Below are positions 44,853 through 52,638 of a stretch of 64,000 nucleotides of DNA, one piece after another. The notes beneath the pieces are model-generated. The model saw only the letters and a program-made list of their open reading frames with translations, was not told where the DNA came from and did no database searches. This DNA comes from an uncultured Prevotellaceae bacterium (GTDB lineage Bacteria; Bacteroidota; Bacteroidia; Bacteroidales; Bacteroidaceae), in contig CACZGH010000007.1 of the NCBI GenBank assembly GCA_902780635.1, positions 124,001-188,000 on the forward strand, in the 5' to 3' direction. A program made the position numbers and the translations under genes. The number at the start of each line of letters is the position of its first letter. Within the stretch, counting starts at the first letter, position 1.

Positions 44853-44951
44853 TCTAGATCTTCTAGATGATCTAGACTATCTAGACTGTCTAGACTATCT
44901 AGATTTTCTAGACTATCTAGAGTATCTAGACCTTCTAGCTCATCTACAAAA
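44853..44951. repeat. 11-unit 9-bp TCTAGANNN array
   Basis: Eleven contiguous 9-bp units fill the gap between miaB and the MsbA-like gene. The first nine begin TCTAGA with variable last three bases, most often CTA; the tenth begins TCTAGC and the eleventh TCTACA. The array ends 9 bp before the next start codon. Each TCTAGA is a palindrome. Confidence 0.95.
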
Positions 44952-44960
44952 ATCTCTCCC

Positions 44961-46790
44961 ATGCGACAGTTCCTACAAATACTCCGCCGTCTCATACCAC
45001 CCTACAAAAAATACCTGGTGCTCTCAGTGCTCTTCAATATCCTCTCTGTGATATTGAACATCTTCTCCTTTGCGGCACTCATACCCATCCTACAGATCAT
45101 CTTCAAGACCGATGACGCCAAGACAGCCACCACCCTGATGCAGTGGGACTGGTCTCACGCACAAGAAGTGCTGATGAATAATATGAACTACTACGTCAAT
45201 GGTATGATCGCCGACATCGGACCCACTACCACACTGCTGCTCATCGGCATCTTCCTCGCCGTGATGACAGCGCTCAAGACGGGAGCCTACTTTCTCTCAT
45301 CGGCCACCATCATACCCATCCGCACAGGCGTGGTGAGAGACATCCGCAACCAACTCTACCAGAAAATCACCTCGCAGTCACTCGGGTTCTTCTCCGAGGA
45401 GCGCAAAGGCGACATCATCGCGCGTATGAGCGGCGACGTGCAGGAGATTGAAAACTCTATCATGGCCAGCCTTGAAATGATCTTCAAAAACCCCATCCTT
45501 ATCATCGGCTATTTCTCCATGCTCATGTTCATCTCATGGCAGTTGACAGCATTCACACTCGTCATCGTACCCATCATGGGATGGTTCATGGGACTGGTAG
45601 GTCGCAAACTCAAAAAGAAAAGTATCAAGGCACAGGCGCTGTGGAGCGACACCATGAGCCAAGTGGAGGAGACACTCAGCGGTCTACGCATCATCAAGGC
45701 TTTTAATGCGGAGGAGAAGATGAACCAACGCTTCGACACCATCAACACCGCCTACCGCAACGATATCATGCGCGTCAACATCCGACAGTCGATGGCGCAC
45801 CCCATGAGCGAGTTTCTCGGCACGGTCATGATTGTCATCGTGTTGTGGTTCGGCGGCGTGCTTGTGCTCAACAACCACACGCTCTCCGGCCCTATCTTCA
45901 TCTACTACATGGTGATGCTCTACAGCATCATCAACCCGCTCAAAGACTTCTCCAAAGCCAGCTACAACATCCCCAAAGGTCTTGCCTCCATGGAGCGTGT
46001 CGACAAAATACTGCTCTCTGAAATCGACATCCAGGAGCCGGAGCACCCTGTGCACATCGACGGCTTCCACGACAGCATCGAGTTCCGCCATGTATCGTTC
46101 AAATATGGACAGCAGTGGGTGCTCCGCGACATCTGTCTCACCATCCGCAAAGGGCAGACTATCGCACTCGTCGGACAGAGCGGCAGCGGCAAGTCGACAC
46201 TCGTCGACCTCATACCCCGCTACTATGACGCTCAGGAGGGGCAGGTGCTCATCGACGGAGTTGACGTGCGCGATCTGGGTCTTCACGACCTCCGTGCACT
46301 CATCGGAAATGTCAATCAGGAGTCCATCCTCTTCAACGACACCTTCTTCAACAACATCTCCTTTGGCGTGGCCAACGCCACACAACAACAAGTGGAGGAG
46401 GCGGCGCGCATCGCCAACGCCCACGAGTTCATCACGGCTTCGGAAAACGGCTACGACACCAACATTGGCGACCGCGGCGGACGACTCTCTGGCGGACAGC
46501 GACAGCGCGTGAGCATTGCGCGGGCTATCCTCAAAAATCCGCCCATCCTTATCCTCGACGAGGCCACATCGGCACTCGACACCGAGAGCGAACGACTCGT
46601 TCAGGACGCCCTCGAACGACTTATGAAGTCGCGCACCACCGTGGCCATCGCACATCGCCTCTCTACCATCCGCAACGCCGACGAAATCTGCGTACTCCAC
46701 GAAGGACGCATCGTGGAACGCGGTACCCACGAACAATTGCTCCAGGCCGGCGGATACTATCACAAACTCCATGACATGCAGGCCTCATGA
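44961..46790 (+). CDS. MsbA-like ABC exporter (fused permease and ATPase)
   Basis: This 609-residue half-transporter has six hydrophobic helices in a type 1 exporter domain (about 15-330). An ATPase domain follows (about 365-605): Walker A GQSGSGKST (about 403), signature LSGGQRQR (about 509), Walker B ILILDEATSALD (about 530) and the H-loop IAHRLST. The next two genes, an LpxL-like acyltransferase and an InaA-type kinase, overlap by a few bases. This makes flipping of lipid A-core the likeliest role. Another lipid or peptide substrate remains possible. Confidence 0.9.
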   Translation: MRQFLQILRRLIPPYKKYLVLSVLFNILSVILNIFSFAALIPILQIIFKTDDAKTATTLMQWDWSHAQEVLMNNMNYYVNGMIADIGPTTTLLLIGIFLAVMTALKTGAYFLSSATIIPIRTGVVRDIRNQLYQKITSQSLGFFSEERKGDIIARMSGDVQEIENSIMASLEMIFKNPILIIGYFSMLMFISWQLTAFTLVIVPIMGWFMGLVGRKLKKKSIKAQALWSDTMSQVEETLSGLRIIKAFNAEEKMNQRFDTINTAYRNDIMRVNIRQSMAHPMSEFLGTVMIVIVLWFGGVLVLNNHTLSGPIFIYYMVMLYSIINPLKDFSKASYNIPKGLASMERVDKILLSEIDIQEPEHPVHIDGFHDSIEFRHVSFKYGQQWVLRDICLTIRKGQTIALVGQSGSGKSTLVDLIPRYYDAQEGQVLIDGVDVRDLGLHDLRALIGNVNQESILFNDTFFNNISFGVANATQQQVEEAARIANAHEFITASENGYDTNIGDRGGRLSGGQRQRVSIARAILKNPPILILDEATSALDTESERLVQDALERLMKSRTTVAIAHRLSTIRNADEICVLHEGRIVERGTHEQLLQAGGYYHKLHDMQAS

Positions 46791-47743
46791 AAATCATATA
46801 CCCCATCGTCCATGCGCTGTTCTATGCCGTGTCGCTGCTGCCTTTCCGCGTGCTTTACTTCTTCGCCGACGCGGCCTATCTGCTCGTCTACCGTATCGTA
46901 GGCTACCGCAAGAAGGTGGTGCGACGCAACCTCACCTTGTCTTTCCCTGAGAAGACAGCCGATGACATCAAGCGCATCGAACGGGGCTTCTACCACTTCC
47001 TCTGCGACTACTTCGTCGAGACACTCAAACTGCTCTCCATCTCCCCACAAAAGATGCTACAGCACATCGAGTTTCGTGGACTGGACGAGTTAGAACGGTG
47101 CTTCGACGAGGGACAGCACTGCGCAGCCATCCTTGGACACTACTGCAACTGGGAGTACCTCTCCACCACAGGCCTAGGCTTCAAAAGACATCCCGAGGCG
47201 GTGATGGGACTTATCTATCACCCACTCTACAACCAAGTGTTCAACCGCCTCTTCATCGACATGCGACAGCATCTCGGTGGCACCTGCATACCTAAAAACG
47301 ACATCCTGCGCTATCTCTTCACCTATAAACGTGAGAAGCGCATGACGCTCTTCGGATATATCTCCGACCAGACACCTAAATGGGAGAATATACATCTCTG
47401 GCTGCCTTTCCTCCACCACGACACACCCGTGTTCACCAACGGCGAGAAAATCATGCGCAAAATGAACAACGCCGTCTTCTACGTCGATATGGAGCGACCT
47501 CAGCGCGGAAAATACATCGCCACCTTCCGCCTCATCACACGCACACCCAACCAACTGGAGGAGAACGCCATCACACGCCGCTTCTTCCAAATGCTCGAAC
47601 AGACCATCCGCCGCGACCCGCAATACTATCTCTGGAGCCACAACCGGTGGAAACGCTCTCATGAAGAGTTCGACCAGCGTTTCATCGTGGAAAATGGCAA
47701 AGTCATCCCCAAAAACACAAATAATGCCTCAACTCCTCAATAA
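46787..47743 (+). CDS. LpxL/HtrB-like lysophospholipid (lipid A) acyltransferase
   Basis: This 318-residue inner-membrane enzyme probably adds a secondary acyl chain to lipid A. A hydrophobic N-terminal anchor (about 5-40) is followed by the HX4E catalytic motif HYCNWE (about 118-123), then GLIYHPLYNQVFNRLF, SDQTPKW and the C-terminal YYLWSHNRWKR, in the order typical of LpxL/LpxM. Its start overlaps the transporter stop by four bases and its stop overlaps the next start by one base, a tightly coupled operon. Ornithine-lipid acyltransferase is a less likely alternative. Confidence 0.92.
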   Translation: MKIIYPIVHALFYAVSLLPFRVLYFFADAAYLLVYRIVGYRKKVVRRNLTLSFPEKTADDIKRIERGFYHFLCDYFVETLKLLSISPQKMLQHIEFRGLDELERCFDEGQHCAAILGHYCNWEYLSTTGLGFKRHPEAVMGLIYHPLYNQVFNRLFIDMRQHLGGTCIPKNDILRYLFTYKREKRMTLFGYISDQTPKWENIHLWLPFLHHDTPVFTNGEKIMRKMNNAVFYVDMERPQRGKYIATFRLITRTPNQLEENAITRRFFQMLEQTIRRDPQYYLWSHNRWKRSHEEFDQRFIVENGKVIPKNTNNASTPQ

Positions 47744-48492
47744 TGACCCTCATCAACAGCAAATACGACGCACATCGCGACTTCATCTGCAGCATCCCAC
47801 AAATCATGGAGAGTGAGGGAACGCTGATACAGGACAAGCGCAACCTCATCAAACAACTCGTCATGCCCGACGGCACGAAGATCAACGTGAAGCGTTACCA
47901 TGCCCCACGATGGATTAACATGCTCGTCTACTCGCTTTCGCTGAGACAACCCAAAGGTCTGCGAGCCTACAAATATGCGGGTATCCTACAGTCAAAAGGC
48001 ATCAGCACACCAGAGCCCATCGCTTATATCGAGGAGCGGCGTGCTCACATCCTGCGCTTCTCATACTTCATCAGCACACAATGTCCCTACAGGCACGAAT
48101 TCTACGAACTGGGCAACGCACCCGCTGCAGTCTATGAACCCATCGTAGCACCCTTCGCACAATTCACTGCACATATCCACGACCAGGGGGTGATCCATCG
48201 CGACTTCTCTCCAGGCAACATCCTCTGGGATCAGAACGACAAAGGAGAATATCTCTTCACCATCGTCGATATCAACCGCATGTATTTCGGACCCGTCGAC
48301 ATCAACCGTGGCTGCGCCAACTTCGCCCGACTATGGGGACCCAAGCGCTTCATCGTCTTGACCGTACGCGAATATGCCCGCCTCCGCCACTTCGACCCCG
48401 ACGAGGCAGAGCGCATCGCCCTCACCCACCGCGCTGCTTTCTGGAAACGCGTCGCCCGTCGCCACACCATCAATTTCCCTTTAGAGCTATAG
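47743..48492 (+). CDS. InaA/WaaP-type lipopolysaccharide kinase family protein
   Basis: This 249-residue protein-kinase-fold enzyme probably phosphorylates a sugar of the lipopolysaccharide core (Kdo or heptose). The N-lobe lysine lies around INVKRYH (about 46-52). The catalytic loop is HRDFSPGNIL (about 153-162), and VDINRMY takes the place of the DFG segment. The C-terminal part is basic. It is coupled by a one-base overlap to the LpxL-like gene, completing a three-gene lipid A export and modification set. Confidence 0.88.
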   Translation: MTLINSKYDAHRDFICSIPQIMESEGTLIQDKRNLIKQLVMPDGTKINVKRYHAPRWINMLVYSLSLRQPKGLRAYKYAGILQSKGISTPEPIAYIEERRAHILRFSYFISTQCPYRHEFYELGNAPAAVYEPIVAPFAQFTAHIHDQGVIHRDFSPGNILWDQNDKGEYLFTIVDINRMYFGPVDINRGCANFARLWGPKRFIVLTVREYARLRHFDPDEAERIALTHRAAFWKRVARRHTINFPLEL

Positions 48493-48568
48493 CCGCCCAC
48501 CCGACACTCTTTCGTTCAGTCCCACCTTCATTCCACATACTATCTTTCCGTTCCCCTCCGTCGTTGAT

Positions 48569-48587
48569 GCTGCGATCTCATCGCAGC
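48569..48587. repeat. GCTGCGAT hairpin (copy 1)
   Basis: GCTGCGAT-ctc-ATCGCAGC is a perfect 8-bp stem upstream of the HAD gene. The same stem recurs at 49386-49404 after that gene. Confidence 0.8.
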
Positions 48588-48607
48588 TCTCACCAAAAAC
48601 AAAAAAA

Positions 48608-49312
48608 ATGCCCCTTCCCTTTAAAACCATTCGTCTCATCGCCTTCGACGCCGATGACACCCTTTGGGACTGTCAGTCCCACTTCGAGCGTGTGGAACGC
48701 CAATACTGCGAGATCCTCGCACCCTGGGCCGATACCGCCCATGTCTCCGCCGAGCTCTTCAAGACCGAGACCCGCAACATGCCAGAACTGGGCTATGGCA
48801 GCAAGGCATTCACCCTCTCACTGGTGGAAAACGCTGTGGAGGTGAGCCACGGGCGCATCAGCGCCAGCAGCCTCCTCCAAATACAACGCCTTGGACGGAG
48901 CCTCCTCAACATACCTGCCACACCGCTGCCTGGCGTGGAGCAGACCCTTCAGATACTCAGGGCACGACCAGAATACAAAATGGTGGTCTTCACCAAAGGT
49001 GAGATCCTCGACCAGGAAAACAAACTCCTGCGCTCTGGGCTGTGGCACTACTTCGACCGTGTAGAAGTGGTCTCTGACAAAACACCACGACAGTACCGGG
49101 AACTCTGCTGCACCTTCGGCATCGGCATCGACCAACTCCTCATGGTGGGAAACAGTTTCAAAAGCGACATCGCACCCGTCCTCCAACTCGGTGGCTATGC
49201 CGCCCACATCCCCTTCGAAGTGGTATGGGCACACGAAAAAACTGAGGAATACGACCACCCCCACCTCCTCCGTCTCAAAACCATCTCCGACCTCCCCTCC
49301 CACCTCCCATAG
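48608..49312 (+). CDS. HAD-superfamily hydrolase
   Basis: This 234-residue phosphatase-type HAD protein has motif I as FDADDTLWD (about 13-21), motif II in VVFTKGE, the motif III Lys in VVSDKTPRQY and motif IV in MVGNSFKSDIAP. All catalytic residues are present. It resembles the YjjG/phosphoglycolate-phosphatase-like subfamily, with a helical C1 cap (about 25-105). The substrate is unknown. The gene is bracketed by two copies of the same 8-bp hairpin and stands apart from the LPS genes by 115 bp. Confidence 0.93.
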   Translation: MPLPFKTIRLIAFDADDTLWDCQSHFERVERQYCEILAPWADTAHVSAELFKTETRNMPELGYGSKAFTLSLVENAVEVSHGRISASSLLQIQRLGRSLLNIPATPLPGVEQTLQILRARPEYKMVVFTKGEILDQENKLLRSGLWHYFDRVEVVSDKTPRQYRELCCTFGIGIDQLLMVGNSFKSDIAPVLQLGGYAAHIPFEVVWAHEKTEEYDHPHLLRLKTISDLPSHLP

Positions 49313-49385
49313 CTCATCACCCCTTTCCATCACCTCTCTCATCTCCCATCACCCCTTCCATCACTCGTCACCCCTTTCTCCATAC

Positions 49386-49404
49386 GCTGCGATTTTATCG
49401 CAGC
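49386..49404. repeat. GCTGCGAT hairpin (copy 2)
   Basis: GCTGCGAT-ttt-ATCGCAGC has the same stem as at 48569-48587. It lies 74 bp after the HAD stop, behind a pyrimidine-rich CATCACCCC-type tract, and may end the HAD transcript. Confidence 0.8.
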
Positions 49405-49481
49405 CTCCCCTTAAAAACCATAAAAAACCTAAAAACAAAAAAACCAAAGCCCTATCCCTCTATAAACTAAAATAAAATCAT

Positions 49482-49489
49482 TATCTTTG
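49482..49489 (+). promoter_or_regulatory. -7 box of TlpA-DUF6029-Omp28 operon
   Basis: TATCTTTG matches TAnnTTTG and lies 47 bp before the tlpA-like start codon. Confidence 0.6.
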
Positions 49490-49535
49490 TCGCGTAAAGT
49501 CTAAACTAAACCCCAAAAACCTAAAAAAATAAGAT

Positions 49536-50024
49536 ATGAAAAAAACATTTCTGATCATCGCAGTGGCACTGATGGGCATCATCACCACCGCTTACGCTCA
49601 ACTCCCTGCCGTGACCCTCAAGACCATGGACGGAAAAACCATCCGCACCGACACACTCACCAACAACGGCAAGCCCTTCATCATCGACTTCTTCGCCACC
49701 TGGTGCAAACCCTGCAACCGTGAGCTCACCGCCATCAGCGAGGTCTATGACGAGTGGCAGGAGGAAACAGGTGTCAAAGTCATCGCCGTCAGCATCGATC
49801 AGGCACAAAACATCAACAAGGTGAAACCCCTCGTCGACAACCACGGATGGCCCTATGAGGTGCTTCTCGACCCCAACAGCGACTTCAAGCGCGCCCTTGG
49901 CATACAGATGATACCCTATGTGCTCATCGTCGACGGCAAAGGCAATATTGTCTATAAGCACAACGGTTACACCGAAGGGGCTGAGCAGGAACTGATTGAC
50001 AAAGTGCGTGAATTGGTGAGATGA
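49536..50024 (+). CDS. TlpA-like thioredoxin-fold oxidoreductase, exported
   Basis: This 162-residue periplasmic thiol-disulfide protein has a signal peptide (cleavage near AYAQ). A thioredoxin-fold domain carries the redox motif FFATWCKPCNREL and the cis-proline IPYVLIV. TlpA/ResA-type proteins usually reduce cysteine pairs in partner proteins. The neighbour two genes downstream (Omp28) has a CVNCP motif, an attractive partner. It overlaps the DUF6029 gene by four bases. Confidence 0.93.
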   Translation: MKKTFLIIAVALMGIITTAYAQLPAVTLKTMDGKTIRTDTLTNNGKPFIIDFFATWCKPCNRELTAISEVYDEWQEETGVKVIAVSIDQAQNINKVKPLVDNHGWPYEVLLDPNSDFKRALGIQMIPYVLIVDGKGNIVYKHNGYTEGAEQELIDKVRELVR

Positions 50025-51667
50025 TGAGACACACAGCTCTACTACTCATAGCTCTCCTGGCCGTAGCTTCTCCTATAGCTGCACAGGATGACGACAAGGT
50101 CACCTTCACAGGAAGCATCCAGAGCGACGCACTCCTGCCACAGGACGACGCCACCATCGGAGCCTACAAAGGCAAAGAATGGGGATTGACCAACTCCTAC
50201 GCCGATCTGCACATGATGAGCAAATGTGTTGATGTCGGTGCACGTATGGAGTTCATGCGCTTCCCGCTGCCTGGCTACGAAAACGATTTTGAAGGATGGG
50301 GTCTGGCCAATATCTACGCCAAAATGCACATTGACCGTCTGGAAATCACCCTCGGCAACTTCTACGAACAGTTTGGCAGCGGCTTCATCCTCCGCACCTA
50401 CGAGGAGCGGAGTCTCGGCATCGACAACTCGCTCCTCGGCGCACGCGTGGTGACAAAACCGCTTAAGGGCGTCACACTCAAAGCGCTTACCGGCTACCAA
50501 CGCCGCTACTGGGATTACAATAGTGCGCTCGTTTCGGGTGGCGACATCGAACTGAGCATCACCGACTGGTCAAAGGCCATGCAGGAGCATGGCACCTACC
50601 TCACCCTCGGTGCCTCTATGGTCAACAAGCATGAACGCGAAGATGAGATGTACGTCGACCCCACACACCGCCTCAACATGCCAGAGGATGTCAACGCCTT
50701 CGATGTCAGGGCACACCTGCAGCAGGGCAACTTCGGCCTTCTGGCAGAGTATGCACAAAAGTCGCAGGACCCATCGTTCGACAATGGCTATATTTACCGC
50801 AAAGGCTCCGTGGCCATGCTCTCGGCCTCTTACTCCAAGCGCGGCATGAGCGCACTGCTACAGGCCAAACGCAGCGACAATATGTCGTTCCGCAGCCGCC
50901 GCGCGATGAATGGCACCTCATCGTTCATCAACCATCTGCCGGCGTTCACCATGGACCACACCTATGCCTTGGCAGCGCTCTACCCCTACGCCACACAGCC
51001 CGACGGCGAGTGGGCCTACCAAGCCGAACTGGGTTATACCTTCAAGAAGAAGACCCTCCTCGGCGGAAAATACGGCACCAACGTGAAAGTCAACTTCTCT
51101 CACGTCCACGCCATCGACCATCAGGAGGTGCCGCAGGTCTACAACGACTTCAAAGGCACTGACGGCTACAACTCCGACTTCTGGAAGTGGGGCGACCGCA
51201 TGTACTACCAGGACCTCAATGTGCAGATAGAGAAAAAACTCTCACGCGACTTCAAGCTCAACCTGATGTACATGAACCAGTTTTACAACAAAACCATCGT
51301 TGAGGGAGAGGGTGGCATGATACATTCTGACATCTTCGTCGCCGACGGCAAATACCGCATCAACAACAAACTCACCCTGCGCGGCGAGGCACAATACTTG
51401 TCCACTAAGGACGACGAGGGCGACTGGGTCTTCGGACTGCTCGAACTCTCTGTGCTACCAAGCCTGATGTTCACCGTCTCTGACATGTACAACTGCGGTG
51501 AGACCGACGTACACTACTACCAGGGACTCATCACCTTCAACGCCGGCGCACACCGTCTGCAGGTGGGATACGGACGTACAAGGGCTGGATACAACTGCTC
51601 TGGAGGTGTCTGCCGCTACGTACCGGCCTGCAAGGGCTTCACTATGTCATATAATTATAATTTCTAA
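50021..51667 (+). CDS. DUF6029 family outer-membrane protein
   Basis: This is a 548-residue protein with a signal peptide (cleavage near PIAAQ). The body is rich in alternating aromatic and polar strands, as in a large beta-barrel (for example LEITLGNFYEQFGSGFILRT, KLTLRGEAQYLSTKDDEGDW, TMSYNYNF at the end with terminal Phe). Four cysteines cluster near its C-terminus (about 508-542: YNCGE, YNCSGGVC, ACKG), unusual for a barrel and possibly redox-managed by the co-operonic thioredoxin protein. Function is unknown. It starts inside the tlpA stop (ATGA). Confidence 0.85.
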   Translation: MMRHTALLLIALLAVASPIAAQDDDKVTFTGSIQSDALLPQDDATIGAYKGKEWGLTNSYADLHMMSKCVDVGARMEFMRFPLPGYENDFEGWGLANIYAKMHIDRLEITLGNFYEQFGSGFILRTYEERSLGIDNSLLGARVVTKPLKGVTLKALTGYQRRYWDYNSALVSGGDIELSITDWSKAMQEHGTYLTLGASMVNKHEREDEMYVDPTHRLNMPEDVNAFDVRAHLQQGNFGLLAEYAQKSQDPSFDNGYIYRKGSVAMLSASYSKRGMSALLQAKRSDNMSFRSRRAMNGTSSFINHLPAFTMDHTYALAALYPYATQPDGEWAYQAELGYTFKKKTLLGGKYGTNVKVNFSHVHAIDHQEVPQVYNDFKGTDGYNSDFWKWGDRMYYQDLNVQIEKKLSRDFKLNLMYMNQFYNKTIVEGEGGMIHSDIFVADGKYRINNKLTLRGEAQYLSTKDDEGDWVFGLLELSVLPSLMFTVSDMYNCGETDVHYYQGLITFNAGAHRLQVGYGRTRAGYNCSGGVCRYVPACKGFTMSYNYNF

Positions 51668-51679
51668 AGGGAGGGTGGA

Positions 51680-52486
51680 ATGATGAACTATAAAAATCTT
51701 TTTTACGCTGCTGCGCTGTGCGCCACTGGCGTGCTGTCATCCTGCGACACCGTCGACGAGGCCGACCGTTTCATCTATGTGAAACCCGATGCCGTGGGAC
51801 GTAACGTGCTCATCGAGGACTTTACCGGACAACGTTGTGTCAACTGTCCCAACGCCACCCTTGAGATCGCCAAACTACACGAACTGTACGGCGACACTGT
51901 CATCGGTGTGGGCATCCACTCTGGACCCTTCGCTAAAACCACACGTGGCAAACCATACTCGCTCTACACTGAGACGGGCGACGAATATTTCAATTACTGG
52001 AAAGTAGAGTCACAACCCAAAGGCGTCATCGACCGCACCGGCACCAGTGACTATACCTCCTGGACCACCATCGTGCGTGATGAACTGTCAAAGACGGCTC
52101 CCGTATCGCTCTGGCTTTACTCTGAGTATAACAAAGCCACACATAAGGCCACCTTCACCGTCACGGCGACAGGCATCGACGGCGACACCAAAGGCAAACT
52201 ACAGCTTTGGCTCATCGAAGACGGCATCGTCGACTTCCAGTATATGCCCGACGGCACCACCAATCGCGAGTACGTCCACAACCACGTCTTCCGCACCGCT
52301 GTCAACGGCACCTGGGGCACCGACTTCTCTATCAAAGAAGGTGAGACGCGCACCGAATTCTTCGAGTACCAACTCGAGAACGAAGAATGGGTACCCGAAA
52401 ACCTCTCCCTCGTCGCCTTCGTCTACAACGGCAACGGCGTCCTTCAAGTCAGTAAATGCATCTTCCTATCCACCATTATCGATTAG
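51680..52486 (+). CDS. Omp28-related lipoprotein with thioredoxin-like motif
   Basis: This 268-residue lipoprotein (lipobox LSSC, Cys22) is of the Omp28 family known from Porphyromonas. The thioredoxin-like domain begins RNVLIEDFTGQRCVNCPNAT, with the CVNC pair at about 53-56. The domain continues through VIGVGIHSGPF and a cis-proline-like SQPKGVIDR. The C-terminal half is an Ig-like beta domain. It lies 12 bp after DUF6029 and is the last gene of the operon. A role in thiol chemistry at the outer membrane is inferred. Confidence 0.9.
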   Translation: MMNYKNLFYAAALCATGVLSSCDTVDEADRFIYVKPDAVGRNVLIEDFTGQRCVNCPNATLEIAKLHELYGDTVIGVGIHSGPFAKTTRGKPYSLYTETGDEYFNYWKVESQPKGVIDRTGTSDYTSWTTIVRDELSKTAPVSLWLYSEYNKATHKATFTVTATGIDGDTKGKLQLWLIEDGIVDFQYMPDGTTNREYVHNHVFRTAVNGTWGTDFSIKEGETRTEFFEYQLENEEWVPENLSLVAFVYNGNGVLQVSKCIFLSTIID

Positions 52487-52523
52487 GAGATACCCGATTT
52501 TCGCCGTTCGCATATCGCTTTTC

Positions 52524-52577
52524 ACAGTGGCAACCCCTTCCCTCTCTAGGTTTAGAGGAGGAAGGGGTTGCCACTGT
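52524..52577. terminator. 18-bp perfect hairpin after Omp28 gene
   Basis: ACAGTGGCAACCCCTTCC (52524-52541) pairs fully with 52560-52577. No U-tract follows. It probably ends or protects the plus-strand transcript. Confidence 0.65.
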
Positions 52578-52601
52578 AAGTATAAAACCTGTCATTGAAG
52601 A

Positions 52602-52629
52602 TAAAAAATCCCCTCCTGATTTGGAGGGG
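52602..52629 (-). terminator. Terminator of GH51 transcript
   Basis: On the minus strand, CCCCTCC pairs with GGAGGGG, followed by ATTTTTT, 10 bp after the GH51 stop codon. Confidence 0.75.
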
Positions 52630-52638
52630 AAAAGATTT

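Noticed and set aside
44853-44951. CRISPR array as explanation of the TCTAGA repeats
   Set aside because: Units are 9 bp with 3-bp variable parts, far too short for repeats and spacers, and no cas genes are present.
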